Assembly (NCBI GenBank): GCA_965120415.1
Contig: CBCPNA010000010.1
Location: 1 to 22,976 of the forward strand
DNA from: CBCPNA01 sp965120415
GTDB taxonomy: Bacteria > Bacillota > Clostridia > Lachnospirales > CAG-274
Direction: 5' to 3'
DNA length: 22,976 bases
The notes beneath the pieces are model-generated. The model had not been told where the DNA came from and did not search any database. It saw nothing but the letters and a program-made list of their open reading frames with translations. Positions 16,447 to 22,976 of this stretch are shown piece after piece. The position numbers and the translations under genes were made by a program. Position 1 is the first letter of the stretch; every line of letters starts with the position of its first letter.

Positions 16447-16457
16447 AAAGCACTCCC

Positions 16458-18770
16458 TTATTTTATTTTCAGTTTTATAGTTGTTCCTTTTTCTATATAA
16501 ACTCCTGCTTGCGGCATTTGTTCAAAAACTGTTTTTGTTGTTTCTGTATCTTCTGTTTCTTCTTCCGTGCTTTCTTCTAATTCTGTAATTTCTTCATATA
16601 TAACCTCAAAGCCAACTTTTTCTAAAATAGATGTAGCCTCTTCTAGGGTTAAGCCTTCTGTATCTGGCACCACTTGCAATTCTGTATTTTCATCTCTTGT
16701 TTCTGCGTATAAAAGCACTTCGCCTTTTTTAGATATTTGGGTATTAGCTGCTGGAAAATGCTTTGTAACTGTATCTCCTCCACTCCCTACAATTTGGTAG
16801 CTTAACCCTAAGCTATTTAAAGATGCTATTGTTTCTTTTAAACTTTTGTTAGAATAATCTTCAAGCACGATAGAATCAGACTCGGTAGAAACTTCGTTAG
16901 AAACAGCTGTTGGGTTAGAAGGTGGTATAGATTTATAATCTATAATATTTAAAAAAAGCTCTTTTATCATAGGCACAGCAGAAACAGAGCCTTCTACATA
17001 ATTTTGTGGTTTATGGATAACCGCAAGGGCTAAATATTCTGGGTCTTCTGCTGGAAAATAAGCAATAAAACTTAATGTATATTCTCCATCATCTCTTACC
17101 CCTTGCTGGGCTGTACCGGTCTTGCCTGCTATATTATACCCTGGTATACTAGCTGCTTTTGCTGTACCTTCTGTAACAGTTAGTATCATGGCTTCTCTTA
17201 AAAGGTCTGATGTTTCTTCTGTTATAACTTTTCTTACAATTTGTGGACTATTTTCTTTAACAACTTTCCCCTCATTATCAACAATTTGAGAAACGATATA
17301 AGGCTTTAAAAGATTACCCCCGTTTATAACCGACGCAAAAGCCATTAATGTTTGTATAGAGGTAGAATTAAATCCTTGCCCAAAAGCACTTGTTGCAAGC
17401 TCTAGCGTATTTAGGCTTTCTAAAGAATAAATAAGGCTAGATGCATCTGCCTCTCCGTATAAATCTATACCTGTTTTTTCTCCAAAACCAAAATCTTTTT
17501 GGTACTGATAAAACTTTTCTTTACCTAATTTGTTTGCTATATCTATCATAGCAAGGTTACAAGATTGGGCTAAAGCCTCTCTTACAGTAATCTCTCCATG
17601 TCCACTGCGTTCATGACATCTTACCCTTTCTCCAGCTATTATCCTGTATCCTTCGCAATAAAAAGTATCGTCAAGGGTTATTACCCCTTCTTCTAAAGCA
17701 GCAGCAACAAGCATAGCTTTAAAGGTGGAGCCTGGTTCGTATGTATCTGTTATCGTGAAGTTTTTCCATATACTATTTCTTATTTCCATCTGTTCATCTT
17801 CGGTGAGTGATTCAAAATTTTGGGCATAAGATGCATCTTCTAAAAGAGAAAAATCTAATGGGTTGTTTAAATCAAAATTAGGATACTGCGCCATCGCTAT
17901 TATTTCTCCTGTTTTAGGGTTAATAACAGTTAAAGATACCGATTCTGGTGTGTAGTCTGGTGATGCCTCTTTGTATGTTTCTTCAACAATTGTTTCTGCA
18001 AATTCTTGTATAGTTAAATCTATTGTTGTAACAATATCGTTACCCTTTATAGGTTCTATATCTCTTGTTACGACAGAGTTATCTTCTTCATATGTTCTGT
18101 AAATACGCCCCGGTGTACCAGTCATTTCTGAATTATAGTAGCTTTCAAGCCCCCACATAGTATCCCCCATAATAAAGCCTATTAGCTGTGCAGCTAAATT
18201 TTTATGTGGATATTCTCTTTGGCTATCTTCTTCTAGATAAACTCCATTTATCTTTTCTTCTTCTAAAAGCTTTTCTAAAGCTTTGCCGTCTTCAAAAGAT
18301 ATTTTCTTTTTTATAATTTTCCAGTGCGTATCGTTTTCTTCTTTTAGATTACCTTGTTCATCTGGCTCTATATATGCCATTAATGTGGTATAGTCCATAT
18401 CTAGCTGTTCAGACAAAAGCTCCATTAGCTTTTGCTTAGTTTCGTCTGATTCTAAAAAAATATTTCTTAAATCTAGGACAACATTATACACTGTAGAGCT
18501 TATAGCTATTGCTTGGTTATTACGATCTAGTATAGTACCTCTATTAGGGTTTATTATTTCGTCTGTCACTTTATTTATTTGATTCTCTATAGCTGCCTGT
18601 TCATAAGCAAGTCCGTTATTAGCTTTTATAATAATAACACGGCAACAACCTATAAAAAATAACGCCCCTATTGTTAAAAACAAAAATACTCTAAAGCGCC
18701 TTTTTATTTGCCTTTTTCTTTTAAGGCGCTCTCTTCTTGTTTTTCTTCTTTTTAAATCTTGTCTATCCAT
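16458..18770 (-). CDS. class B penicillin-binding protein with two PASTA domains (FtsI/SpoVD type)
   Basis: The 770-aa D,D-transpeptidase cross-links septal peptidoglycan. A strongly basic cytoplasmic tail (1-27) precedes one membrane helix (about 28-48), followed by a PBP dimerisation domain (NRGTILDRN at 76-84) and the transpeptidase. The transpeptidase motifs are SxxK at Ser348-Lys351 (GSTFK), SxN at Ser403-Asn405 (SCN) and KTG at 550-552. Two PASTA domains end the protein (about 634-690 and 697-770), separated by an acidic Glu/Thr stretch in the second (729-747). Cys372 and Cys385 in the FYCEGYR...VRCHERSGHG segment lie where SpoVD carries its redox-active pair. It directly follows ftsL by 14 bases. 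FtsI of vegetative division and SpoVD of spore cortex cannot be separated here. Confidence 0.92.
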   Translation of the reverse strand: MDRQDLKRRKTRRERLKRKRQIKRRFRVFLFLTIGALFFIGCCRVIIIKANNGLAYEQAAIENQINKVTDEIINPNRGTILDRNNQAIAISSTVYNVVLDLRNIFLESDETKQKLMELLSEQLDMDYTTLMAYIEPDEQGNLKEENDTHWKIIKKKISFEDGKALEKLLEEEKINGVYLEEDSQREYPHKNLAAQLIGFIMGDTMWGLESYYNSEMTGTPGRIYRTYEEDNSVVTRDIEPIKGNDIVTTIDLTIQEFAETIVEETYKEASPDYTPESVSLTVINPKTGEIIAMAQYPNFDLNNPLDFSLLEDASYAQNFESLTEDEQMEIRNSIWKNFTITDTYEPGSTFKAMLVAAALEEGVITLDDTFYCEGYRIIAGERVRCHERSGHGEITVREALAQSCNLAMIDIANKLGKEKFYQYQKDFGFGEKTGIDLYGEADASSLIYSLESLNTLELATSAFGQGFNSTSIQTLMAFASVINGGNLLKPYIVSQIVDNEGKVVKENSPQIVRKVITEETSDLLREAMILTVTEGTAKAASIPGYNIAGKTGTAQQGVRDDGEYTLSFIAYFPAEDPEYLALAVIHKPQNYVEGSVSAVPMIKELFLNIIDYKSIPPSNPTAVSNEVSTESDSIVLEDYSNKSLKETIASLNSLGLSYQIVGSGGDTVTKHFPAANTQISKKGEVLLYAETRDENTELQVVPDTEGLTLEEATSILEKVGFEVIYEEITELEESTEEETEDTETTKTVFEQMPQAGVYIEKGTTIKLKIK

Positions 18771-18784
18771 AAAATCAACCCTTT

Positions 18785-19270
18785 TTAATTAGAATTATTA
18801 ACTTTTGTATAGCTTTCTTTAGGTACATCTATGTATACTATTTGATGCGATGCGGGTTTTTGCATTTTAAGATTTACGCTTGCATATTGTTCTATATAAT
18901 CAAGATCAAGATTTTTGGCTATTTGTGTTTCTAGATAGCTATTTACTTCTTTTATTTCTTTAAGCTGCGCACTTAAATCTTGTATTTCAAACTTTTTTTC
19001 TAGCACTTTTGCGCTAATTGTTACATAGGTCAAAGCAAACGATGCAACAATAGCAAAAGTAGCAAAAAATTTAAAGGATAAGTATCTTTCTTTTTGTTCT
19101 GCTTTAATATATACATCTTGTAGCTTTTTTCTAACTCTTTTTTTTAGTGGACGATACTCGGGTAAACTCGCAATATCGTATTTAAAAGCTTCTGATGTTT
19201 TTATGTATTTATTTTTAGATTTGTATCTAGAGTTTTTAGCTTTATGTACGTTGTTTTGAGGGGATTTCAT
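18785..19270 (-). CDS. ftsL: FtsL-like septum protein
   Basis: The 161-aa bitopic membrane protein has a long basic cytoplasmic N-terminus (1-64), one membrane helix (about 67-87) and an extracytoplasmic coiled coil (about 90-118, EKKFEIQDLSAQLKEIKEVN), followed by LDLDYIEQYASVNLKMQKP, the conserved FtsL/DivIC end motif. It would form the FtsL-DivIC(FtsB)-DivIB complex that activates septal synthesis. Sequence similarity in this family is weak, so the call rests on architecture, the end motif and position between rsmH and the transpeptidase gene. AGGAGGTCACAA precedes the ATG. The cytoplasmic part is longer than in B. subtilis FtsL. Confidence 0.85.
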   Translation of the reverse strand: MKSPQNNVHKAKNSRYKSKNKYIKTSEAFKYDIASLPEYRPLKKRVRKKLQDVYIKAEQKERYLSFKFFATFAIVASFALTYVTISAKVLEKKFEIQDLSAQLKEIKEVNSYLETQIAKNLDLDYIEQYASVNLKMQKPASHQIVYIDVPKESYTKVNNSN

Positions 19271-19284
19271 TTGTGACCTCCTAT

Positions 19285-20214
19285 TTATATTTTTTCAAAA
19301 ACACGTAGCTTACCGCTTCTTGCTCTACTGTTAGCCTTTATTTCATCTTGAGAAGGAACGATAGGCTTTTTTGTAATAATTTTGCCAACAGGCTTTTTGC
19401 CACATATACAATAAGGAAATTGCACCGGACATGTGCAAGGGTTAGCTAGTTGTTTAAATGTATTTTTTACAATTCTGTCTTCTAATGAATGAAAAGTGAT
19501 TATGCATAATCTGCCGTTTGTATGCAAAATATCGACCATTTTATGTATTGTATCTTTTAATATCAAAAGCTCACTATTAACCTCTATCCTAATAGCCTGA
19601 AAAGCCCTTTTAGCTGGGTGAGAGCCTTTTGTAATAGTGCTTTTTGGTATAGCCTTTTGGATAATGTTTGCCAAAGCAAGGGTTGTACTTATAGGGGCAA
19701 CCTTTCTTTCTTTACAAATAAGGCTTGCTATCCTCTTGGCATATCGTTCTTCGCCGTATTCTAACATGATTTTAGCTAGCTTATCTTCTGGGTAGTGGTT
19801 AATAATATCAAAAGCAGAAATACTATTTCTTGTATCCATACGCATATCAAGGGGAGCATCATGCATGTAAGAAAAGCCTCTGGCTTTATTATCTAGCTGG
19901 TAAGAAGATACACCTAAATCCATAATTATACCATTTACATAATCTATATTAAAATTTTTAATTATTTGATCTATTTTTGAAAAATTATCATGTACAAACG
20001 ATACATTTTTAAAACCATAAAGGCGACTTTTGCCAGCTATAATAGCATCTTTGTCTTGGTCTATGCATATTAGCATACCTTCTTTTAGGCTGTTTAATAT
20101 GGCTATAGAATGCCCCGCTCCCCCCATCGTTGCGTCGATATATGTACCATCTTTTGTTATGTTAAGACTTTCTATCGTTTCATTAAGAAGGACAGATATA
20201 TGATTAAAATCCAT
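19285..20214 (-). CDS. rsmH: 16S rRNA (cytosine1402-N4)-methyltransferase
   Basis: The 309-aa SAM-dependent enzyme (MraW) methylates N4 of C1402 in the 16S rRNA P site. Motifs are MDFNHISVLLNETIESL at the start, DATMGGAGHS (SAM loop), IDQDKDAI, GIIMDLGVSSYQLD, GFSYMHDAPLDMRMD, HPAKRAFQAIRIEVN and ITFHSLEDRIVKN. The ATG at 20214 is preferred over the frame's first ATG at 20271: the family begins at this HxSVLL segment, AGGTGA lies eight bases upstream, and the upstream 19 residues would be an unrelated hydrophobic extension. It heads the division cluster, and mraZ, its usual upstream neighbour, is absent. Confidence 0.96.
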   Translation of the reverse strand: MDFNHISVLLNETIESLNITKDGTYIDATMGGAGHSIAILNSLKEGMLICIDQDKDAIIAGKSRLYGFKNVSFVHDNFSKIDQIIKNFNIDYVNGIIMDLGVSSYQLDNKARGFSYMHDAPLDMRMDTRNSISAFDIINHYPEDKLAKIMLEYGEERYAKRIASLICKERKVAPISTTLALANIIQKAIPKSTITKGSHPAKRAFQAIRIEVNSELLILKDTIHKMVDILHTNGRLCIITFHSLEDRIVKNTFKQLANPCTCPVQFPYCICGKKPVGKIITKKPIVPSQDEIKANSRARSGKLRVFEKI

Positions 20215-20290
20215 GTAAAATTCACCTAATAAAAAATAATAATTAAAAAATAAAAAACTATTTAAAAACAATTTTAATTACTTTAACCTA

Positions 20291-20319
20291 ATTTTACTCT
20301 ATTTCATAAATAATTTCAA
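20291..20319 (-). promoter_or_regulatory. promoter of the rsmH-ftsL-PBP cluster
   Basis: TTGAAA (20314-20319) and TAAAAT (20291-20296) are 17 bases apart on the minus strand, giving a leader of about 70 bases before the rsmH ATG at 20214. The -35 hexamer touches the large inverted repeat next to it. Confidence 0.6.
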
Positions 20320-20363
20320 CTATAAATTTAAAATTTTTATAAAAAAATTTTAAATTTATAGTT
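20318..20363. repeat. 21-bp perfect AT inverted repeat abutting the rsmH -35 box
   Basis: The arms at 20318-20338 and 20343-20363 are exact reverse complements (AACTATAAATTT at the outer end) around a four-base loop. No T tract specific to one strand follows, so it is not a standard terminator. It may be a cruciform-forming or protein-binding site that affects the adjacent promoter, or a weak barrier to read-through from the small-protein genes. Confidence 0.6.
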
Positions 20364-20402
20364 ATTGTTATATTGATTTAAAAATTAAGCTAAATAAAAA
20401 CA

Positions 20403-20468
20403 GAACATATAGCACAATTTTATTAAAAATATAACATATATTTGTCTAATTGTACTTATATGTTCCTT
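20403..20468 (-). terminator. GAACATATA inverted repeat with T-rich end, possible terminator
   Basis: GAACATATAGCACAAT (20403-20418) is an imperfect reverse complement of ATTGTACTTATATGTTC (from about 20450). On the minus strand, read after the small-protein genes, the far arm is followed by TGTTTTTATTT. The loop is long (about 30 bases), so the call is tentative. A related GAACATAT...GTAC word occurs at 21108-21125. Confidence 0.35.
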
Positions 20469-20582
20469 TATGTTCTTTTTTTATTATTAAAGCAATATAT
20501 TTTCTGATACGTATTTATCCAATATTTATTTTAATTATCTTAATATTTTATTATATAGCTTTTTATATTGTTTAAAATTATT

Positions 20583-21044
20583 TTATCTTAATGCATTATG
20601 TATTAGCTGTGATGATGCTGTATTCCTTGCTTGTTTCCTTATTGCAGAAATTTGCTGTGCATCTTGCAATCTTTTATTAACTGGTTGCCTTGATTGTATT
20701 TTTCCTTGTTTTCTATTATTAGCTAATCTTATATCAACAGCATTTTCTATGTTAGCTTGTCGCGCATCATTTCTTCTTGTATTTCTTGCCCTATCTCTTT
20801 TCCATGGTTTCATTACTAACTCTAAAAAACCATATCCTGCATCTAATAAATAACAATTCAAGGTAAATAATGAAACTAAGCAAATTGCTCCCCCAACTGT
20901 TCCTAATGCAGCACTAAAAAGCGCTTTAGCGCAAAACTTAGTAGCCTTAAAAGCTCCTTGCAATATCTTATTATTTTTTATTTTTTCTTTTGCTTTTGAA
21001 AAAGCTCCTTTTATTTTTGTAAAAATACCTTTGTTTTCTCCCAT
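20583..21044 (-). CDS. unrecognised 153-aa membrane protein with Arg/Gln-rich tail
   Basis: I do not recognise this family. Residues 1-35 are amphipathic and Lys-rich (KIKGAFSKAKEKIKNNK). A hydrophobic region at about 36-67 with GxxxG-like small residues and Cys38, Cys55 and Cys64 forms one or two membrane segments, and 80-153 is a soluble tail unusually rich in Arg, Asn, Gln and Ala (MKPWKRDRARNTRRN). The Arg-rich tail contrasts with the Lys-rich style of the rest of the window, hinting at a different origin. AAGGAG lies ten bases before the ATG. It is the last of three similarly built genes on this strand, separated from the next by 137 bases. Confidence 0.65.
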   Translation of the reverse strand: MGENKGIFTKIKGAFSKAKEKIKNNKILQGAFKATKFCAKALFSAALGTVGGAICLVSLFTLNCYLLDAGYGFLELVMKPWKRDRARNTRRNDARQANIENAVDIRLANNRKQGKIQSRQPVNKRLQDAQQISAIRKQARNTASSQLIHNALR

Positions 21045-21071
21045 CTATTCCAATCTCCTTAATATATAGTA

Positions 21072-21084
21072 TTTATTGCTAAAT
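21072..21084 (-). promoter_or_regulatory. shared 13-bp leader word, copy 1
   Basis: ATTTAGCAATAAA on the minus strand begins 40 bases before the ATG at 21044. The identical word lies at 21864-21876 before the next gene. A shared regulatory site or a relic of duplicated leaders would explain it. TACTAT just after it could be a -10 box. Confidence 0.4.
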
Positions 21085-21181
21085 ATAAAATTATATAGCT
21101 TTTAAACTGTACTAAATATGTTCTTGTTTTTTAAGTATTGAAATGTTAAGATATTATCTTTAACTTTAATTTTAAATTATA

Positions 21182-21841
21182 TTATCTTTGAACAGACTTT
21201 TTTTTACTTCCTGTTTTAGTAGAAATTTGTGATATTTCTTGCGTTGTAGTTTTTGCCGCTTTCATTGTTTCTCTTACTCTTTTTCTATCTGTAACAGTAT
21301 TTTTATTTGCTGATATTACCGGTATTACCATTGAGTTTTTAGAATTATTTTTAGCTACTTCTTTATTTACATCTTTGTCTGATTTATTTATTACCTTATC
21401 TTTATTTACTTCATCTATTTTTTTATCTTTATCTTCAGCTTTGCTCGTTTCATTATTTTTATTTCTTCTATTTTTAATCTTATCATAAGCTTCTTTTCCA
21501 AAATCTCTAACACATGAATATAGATTTTTAAGAAAAGTAATTTCTGGAAACCATATTCCACCGATAGCTTTAAATGTACCGAGCATAATTTTCCCGCCTA
21601 CTTCTCTACCCATTCCTAAGGTTAAACAAGTAACTCCGCCTCCAACAGCAAGTCCACCAACCAAAACTACAGCACTTATCCCTGCTCTAATCTGCCATGT
21701 AAAGTATGCACAAGCTCCAGCAAGCGCACCTATAGCTCCTAATTTTAGTAATCTACCTGTTTTAGTTTTTGAAAAAAAGTTTCCAACTTTACCCCATAAA
21801 CTTTTTGGTTCTTCTTTTTTTGTATTATCTGCAACTCTCAA
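21182..21841 (-). CDS. unrecognised 219-aa membrane protein with charged tail
   Basis: I do not recognise this family. A basic N-terminus (1-30, SLWGKVGNFFSKTKTGR) leads into two membrane segments (about 31-50 and 54-77) joined by a very short turn, the second rich in Gly (VGGLAVGGG). An amphipathic region (80-120) follows, then a Lys/Asp/Asn-rich tail, probably disordered (125-219), with KDK- and NK-type repeats. The start is TTG at 21841, with GGAGAG eight bases upstream and no ATG nearby. It has the same three-part plan as its two neighbours, though little direct sequence similarity is visible by eye. It lies 137 bases before the next gene and 183 after the previous one. Confidence 0.65.
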   Translation of the reverse strand: MRVADNTKKEEPKSLWGKVGNFFSKTKTGRLLKLGAIGALAGACAYFTWQIRAGISAVVLVGGLAVGGGVTCLTLGMGREVGGKIMLGTFKAIGGIWFPEITFLKNLYSCVRDFGKEAYDKIKNRRNKNNETSKAEDKDKKIDEVNKDKVINKSDKDVNKEVAKNNSKNSMVIPVISANKNTVTDRKRVRETMKAAKTTTQEISQISTKTGSKKKSVQR

Positions 21842-21863
21842 AATCTTCTCTCCTCTCTATAAT

Positions 21864-21876
21864 TTTATTGCTAAAT
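21864..21876 (-). promoter_or_regulatory. shared 13-bp leader word, copy 2
   Basis: The second copy of ATTTAGCAATAAA begins 35 bases upstream of the TTG start of the 219-aa gene and is followed by AATTATAG, a possible -10 box. The spacing to the ribosome binding site is similar to copy 1. Confidence 0.4.
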
Positions 21877-22024
21877 TCAAAAGTCTTTCTTAATCTGAAA
21901 TAGCTCAATTAGTGATACTTTTGTTATTTACTATTTAATATTTCTTAATATTTCCTTTATTTTTTTTACTTTTAGCTTATTTTACAACTTATTATTTGAA
22001 AACTTTAGCCTATTGTAAAGATAA

Positions 22025-22552
22025 TTATTTTGTCATATCAGCATGATTTTGTCTTGGTAAAGTTATAGTATTATTTTTTGGTTCTCTGTTTTCTAAAGTG
22101 TCTTTTGCTGTTTGCAGTTGTTCTTTCATAGGTGTATTTTCTTGCACAGTTGCAATTGCAGCTTTCTCTGATTTCTCTGATATGTTATGCGCAAGCTCTT
22201 GAGCACGCTCATGCTCTTTCGTAAGCGTATTAGTTATATTATTTCTGTGTTCTGTGTTCATTTTTTGAATATACTTTTTTTGAATATACCTTGAAGCTTC
22301 GTTTGATGCTATAGCACCCACAAACGCACTGGCTGTGATGATACCTTGGCTTAAAGGACTAAGTGCAACTGCTCCAATTGATGATGCAAAAACGCATAGA
22401 AAAGCAAGGGCAATAAATATCATACCAATTGTAAACCCTATACGCTTTATACGCCTAGCCGTTTTAATTTTGTTGGAATTATCTACCCGGCGGCCTTCTT
22501 CATCATTTGCATTTACATATATACTAGAATTAGTATTTTTAGTATCTTTCAT
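22025..22552 (-). CDS. unrecognised 175-aa membrane protein with coiled tail
   Basis: I do not recognise this family. A polar N-terminus (1-37, with RRIKR just before the membrane) is followed by two membrane segments (about 39-60 and 64-84, FTIGMIFIALAFLCVFASSIG and a Ser/Ala-rich second). A helical, Glu/Gln/Asn-rich tail (85-175), probably coiled at 95-150, ends the protein. The positive charge before the first segment predicts both termini in the cytoplasm. AAGGAGG lies before the ATG, and a consensus promoter lies about 150 bases upstream. It is the first and best-promoted of the three similar genes. Confidence 0.7.
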   Translation of the reverse strand: MKDTKNTNSSIYVNANDEEGRRVDNSNKIKTARRIKRIGFTIGMIFIALAFLCVFASSIGAVALSPLSQGIITASAFVGAIASNEASRYIQKKYIQKMNTEHRNNITNTLTKEHERAQELAHNISEKSEKAAIATVQENTPMKEQLQTAKDTLENREPKNNTITLPRQNHADMTK

Positions 22553-22703
22553 TTTTATTTCCTCCTTGTTATTAAAAACTTTAGTTTATAAAAATATTAG
22601 TCGATTTTATTTTTCCAAAATCTACTCTATAATATTTATGAACTATTTTAACCTCCTTTTCCTATGTATTATATCATATTATATCATGATACTGTTTTGT
22701 GAT

Positions 22704-22732
22704 ATTATAACTAATTTTACATAATATGTCAA
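22704..22732 (-). promoter_or_regulatory. consensus sigma-A promoter for the small-protein cluster
   Basis: TTGACA (22727-22732) and TATAAT (22704-22709) match consensus at all 12 positions with a 17-base spacer. Transcription would start near 22697, giving an unusually long leader of about 145 bases before the 175-aa gene. Confidence 0.85.
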
Positions 22733-22822
22733 TTGTTTTTATTAACAAATAATATCTTGATATATCCATATTTTAATAATTTGATATACTATTAAGTAAT
22801 ATTTAAAAATTAGTTAACCCTC

Positions 22823-22850
22823 TTGACTAATTAATTTATTTTAATATAAT
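22823..22850 (+). promoter_or_regulatory. sigma-A promoter of the GNAT gene
   Basis: TTGACT (22823-22828) and TATAAT (22845-22850) are 16 bases apart on the plus strand, about 25 bases before the ATG at 22876. It diverges from the minus-strand cluster promoter. Confidence 0.7.
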
Positions 22851-22875
22851 ATATCTTGTAGAAGGAGAGATTAAA

Positions 22876-22976
22876 ATGCAAATAATTAAAGCAGAAAAAA
22901 GTCATTTGATGCAAATAATGGAAATTGTTAATTATTATATAAAAAATACTAATTTTAACCTTGATACAGAAAGAAC
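22876..22976 (+). CDS. GNAT acetyltransferase, phosphinothricin-acetyltransferase-like, partial
   Basis: This is the only plus-strand gene, and it is cut by the window end after about 33 codons. The sequence MQIIKAEKSHLMQIMEIVNY followed by YIKNTNFNLDTE fits the N-terminus of GNAT N-acyltransferases of the phosphinothricin/methionine-sulfone acetyltransferase group, which begin IRxAxxxDxxxIxxIYNxxIxxTxxxFDxE. The acetyl-CoA-binding part lies outside the window, so substrate and even subfamily are uncertain. AGAAGGAGA lies seven bases before the ATG. Confidence 0.65.
   Translation, partial: MQIIKAEKSHLMQIMEIVNYYIKNTNFNLDTER

Larger units (their letters stand above)
20215..20582. other. non-coding AT-rich block upstream of rsmH
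   Basis: No gene is visible on either strand. The block holds the rsmH promoter, a large perfect AT inverted repeat and a GAACATATA inverted repeat with T runs. mraZ, which often sits here in Clostridia, has no recognisable remnant. Confidence 0.6.
22553..22875. other. divergent regulatory region between the small-protein cluster and the GNAT gene
   Basis: These 323 bases hold back-to-back promoters (minus 22704-22732, plus 22823-22850) and a 5' leader for the minus-strand cluster that contains an extra Shine-Dalgarno-like AAAGGAGG at about 22652-22659. TTGATATA occurs twice between the promoters, about 26 bases apart. No gene with a normal start codon is visible. Confidence 0.6.

Noticed and set aside
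20215..20271. Extended rsmH start at the ATG at 20271
   Set aside because: The 19 extra residues are hydrophobic filler from AT-rich DNA, and the ATG at 20214 has the ribosome binding site and the family start.
1..22976. Plus-strand open frames such as those at 235-456, 2693-2953, 3728-4078, 10839-11147 and 11697-12071
   Set aside because: They are antisense to well-supported minus-strand genes, lack ribosome binding sites or family motifs, and arise from AT-rich codon composition.
1..22976. tRNA or rRNA genes, CRISPR arrays, insertion sequences with transposase
   Set aside because: No spaced repeats, cloverleaf-like GC-rich stretches or transposase-like products were seen on either strand.

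Overview
The window is AT-rich Clostridia-type DNA. Strong AGGAGG-like ribosome binding sites precede most genes, and the gene content is typical of anaerobic Firmicutes: type III pantothenate kinase beside an ECF-type vitamin transporter subunit, an rsmH-ftsL-PBP division cluster, and an SDR-type mannonate oxidoreductase. A Lachnospirales or related low-GC clostridial lineage fits, but genus is inference only. Nearly every gene is on the minus strand, so transcription runs from high to low coordinates. The exception is a gene entering at the right edge.

Left edge (1-2040): gene decay. A ParB-like protein that stops soon after its N-terminal domain (51-575) follows a ParA remnant (568-765). 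The ParA remnant has lost its Walker A frame and nearly all of its middle. Next to them is a broken asparagine synthase B gene (864-2019), with a frameshift in an A8 tract and then truncation right after the GECAD motif. These look like scars of a former plasmid-like or integrative element beside a damaged chromosomal gene.

Uronate region (2123-10496): an operon-like array of seven genes, in transcription order eda, uxaC, uxuA, an SDR oxidoreductase (UxuB role), a GPH-family sugar/uronide transporter, a HAD hydrolase and a GH3 glycosidase. It has a near-consensus promoter at 10468-10496 overlapped by a palindrome, and ends in a perfect 12-bp-stem terminator at 2123-2150. Together the products would import a uronate or uronide, cleave a glycoside inside the cell, and take glucuronate through fructuronate, mannonate and KDG(P). 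No KDG kinase and no dedicated regulator are present in the window.

Housekeeping region (10756-20319): rsmH, ftsL and a PASTA-bearing class B PBP, then an unlisted 29-residue membrane peptide, mtaB, an unrecognised 438-aa helical protein, an ECF S component (pantothenate-type by context), coaX, and a divergent CPBP-family membrane protein with a long Lys-rich N-terminal tail. Spacing is tight from rsmH to the PBP and again from mtaB to the CPBP gene.

Right region (20215-22976): a roughly 370-base non-coding block lies upstream of rsmH, with no mraZ next to it. It holds a 21-bp perfect AT inverted repeat abutting the rsmH promoter. Beyond it are three unrecognised proteins of 153-219 aa with the same layout (short polar N-terminus, membrane hairpin, long charged tail). 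The first is served by a textbook TTGACA-17-TATAAT promoter, and the other two share a 13-bp leader word. A divergent GNAT acetyltransferase gene starts at 22876 and runs off the window. This cluster is the best candidate for something undescribed.
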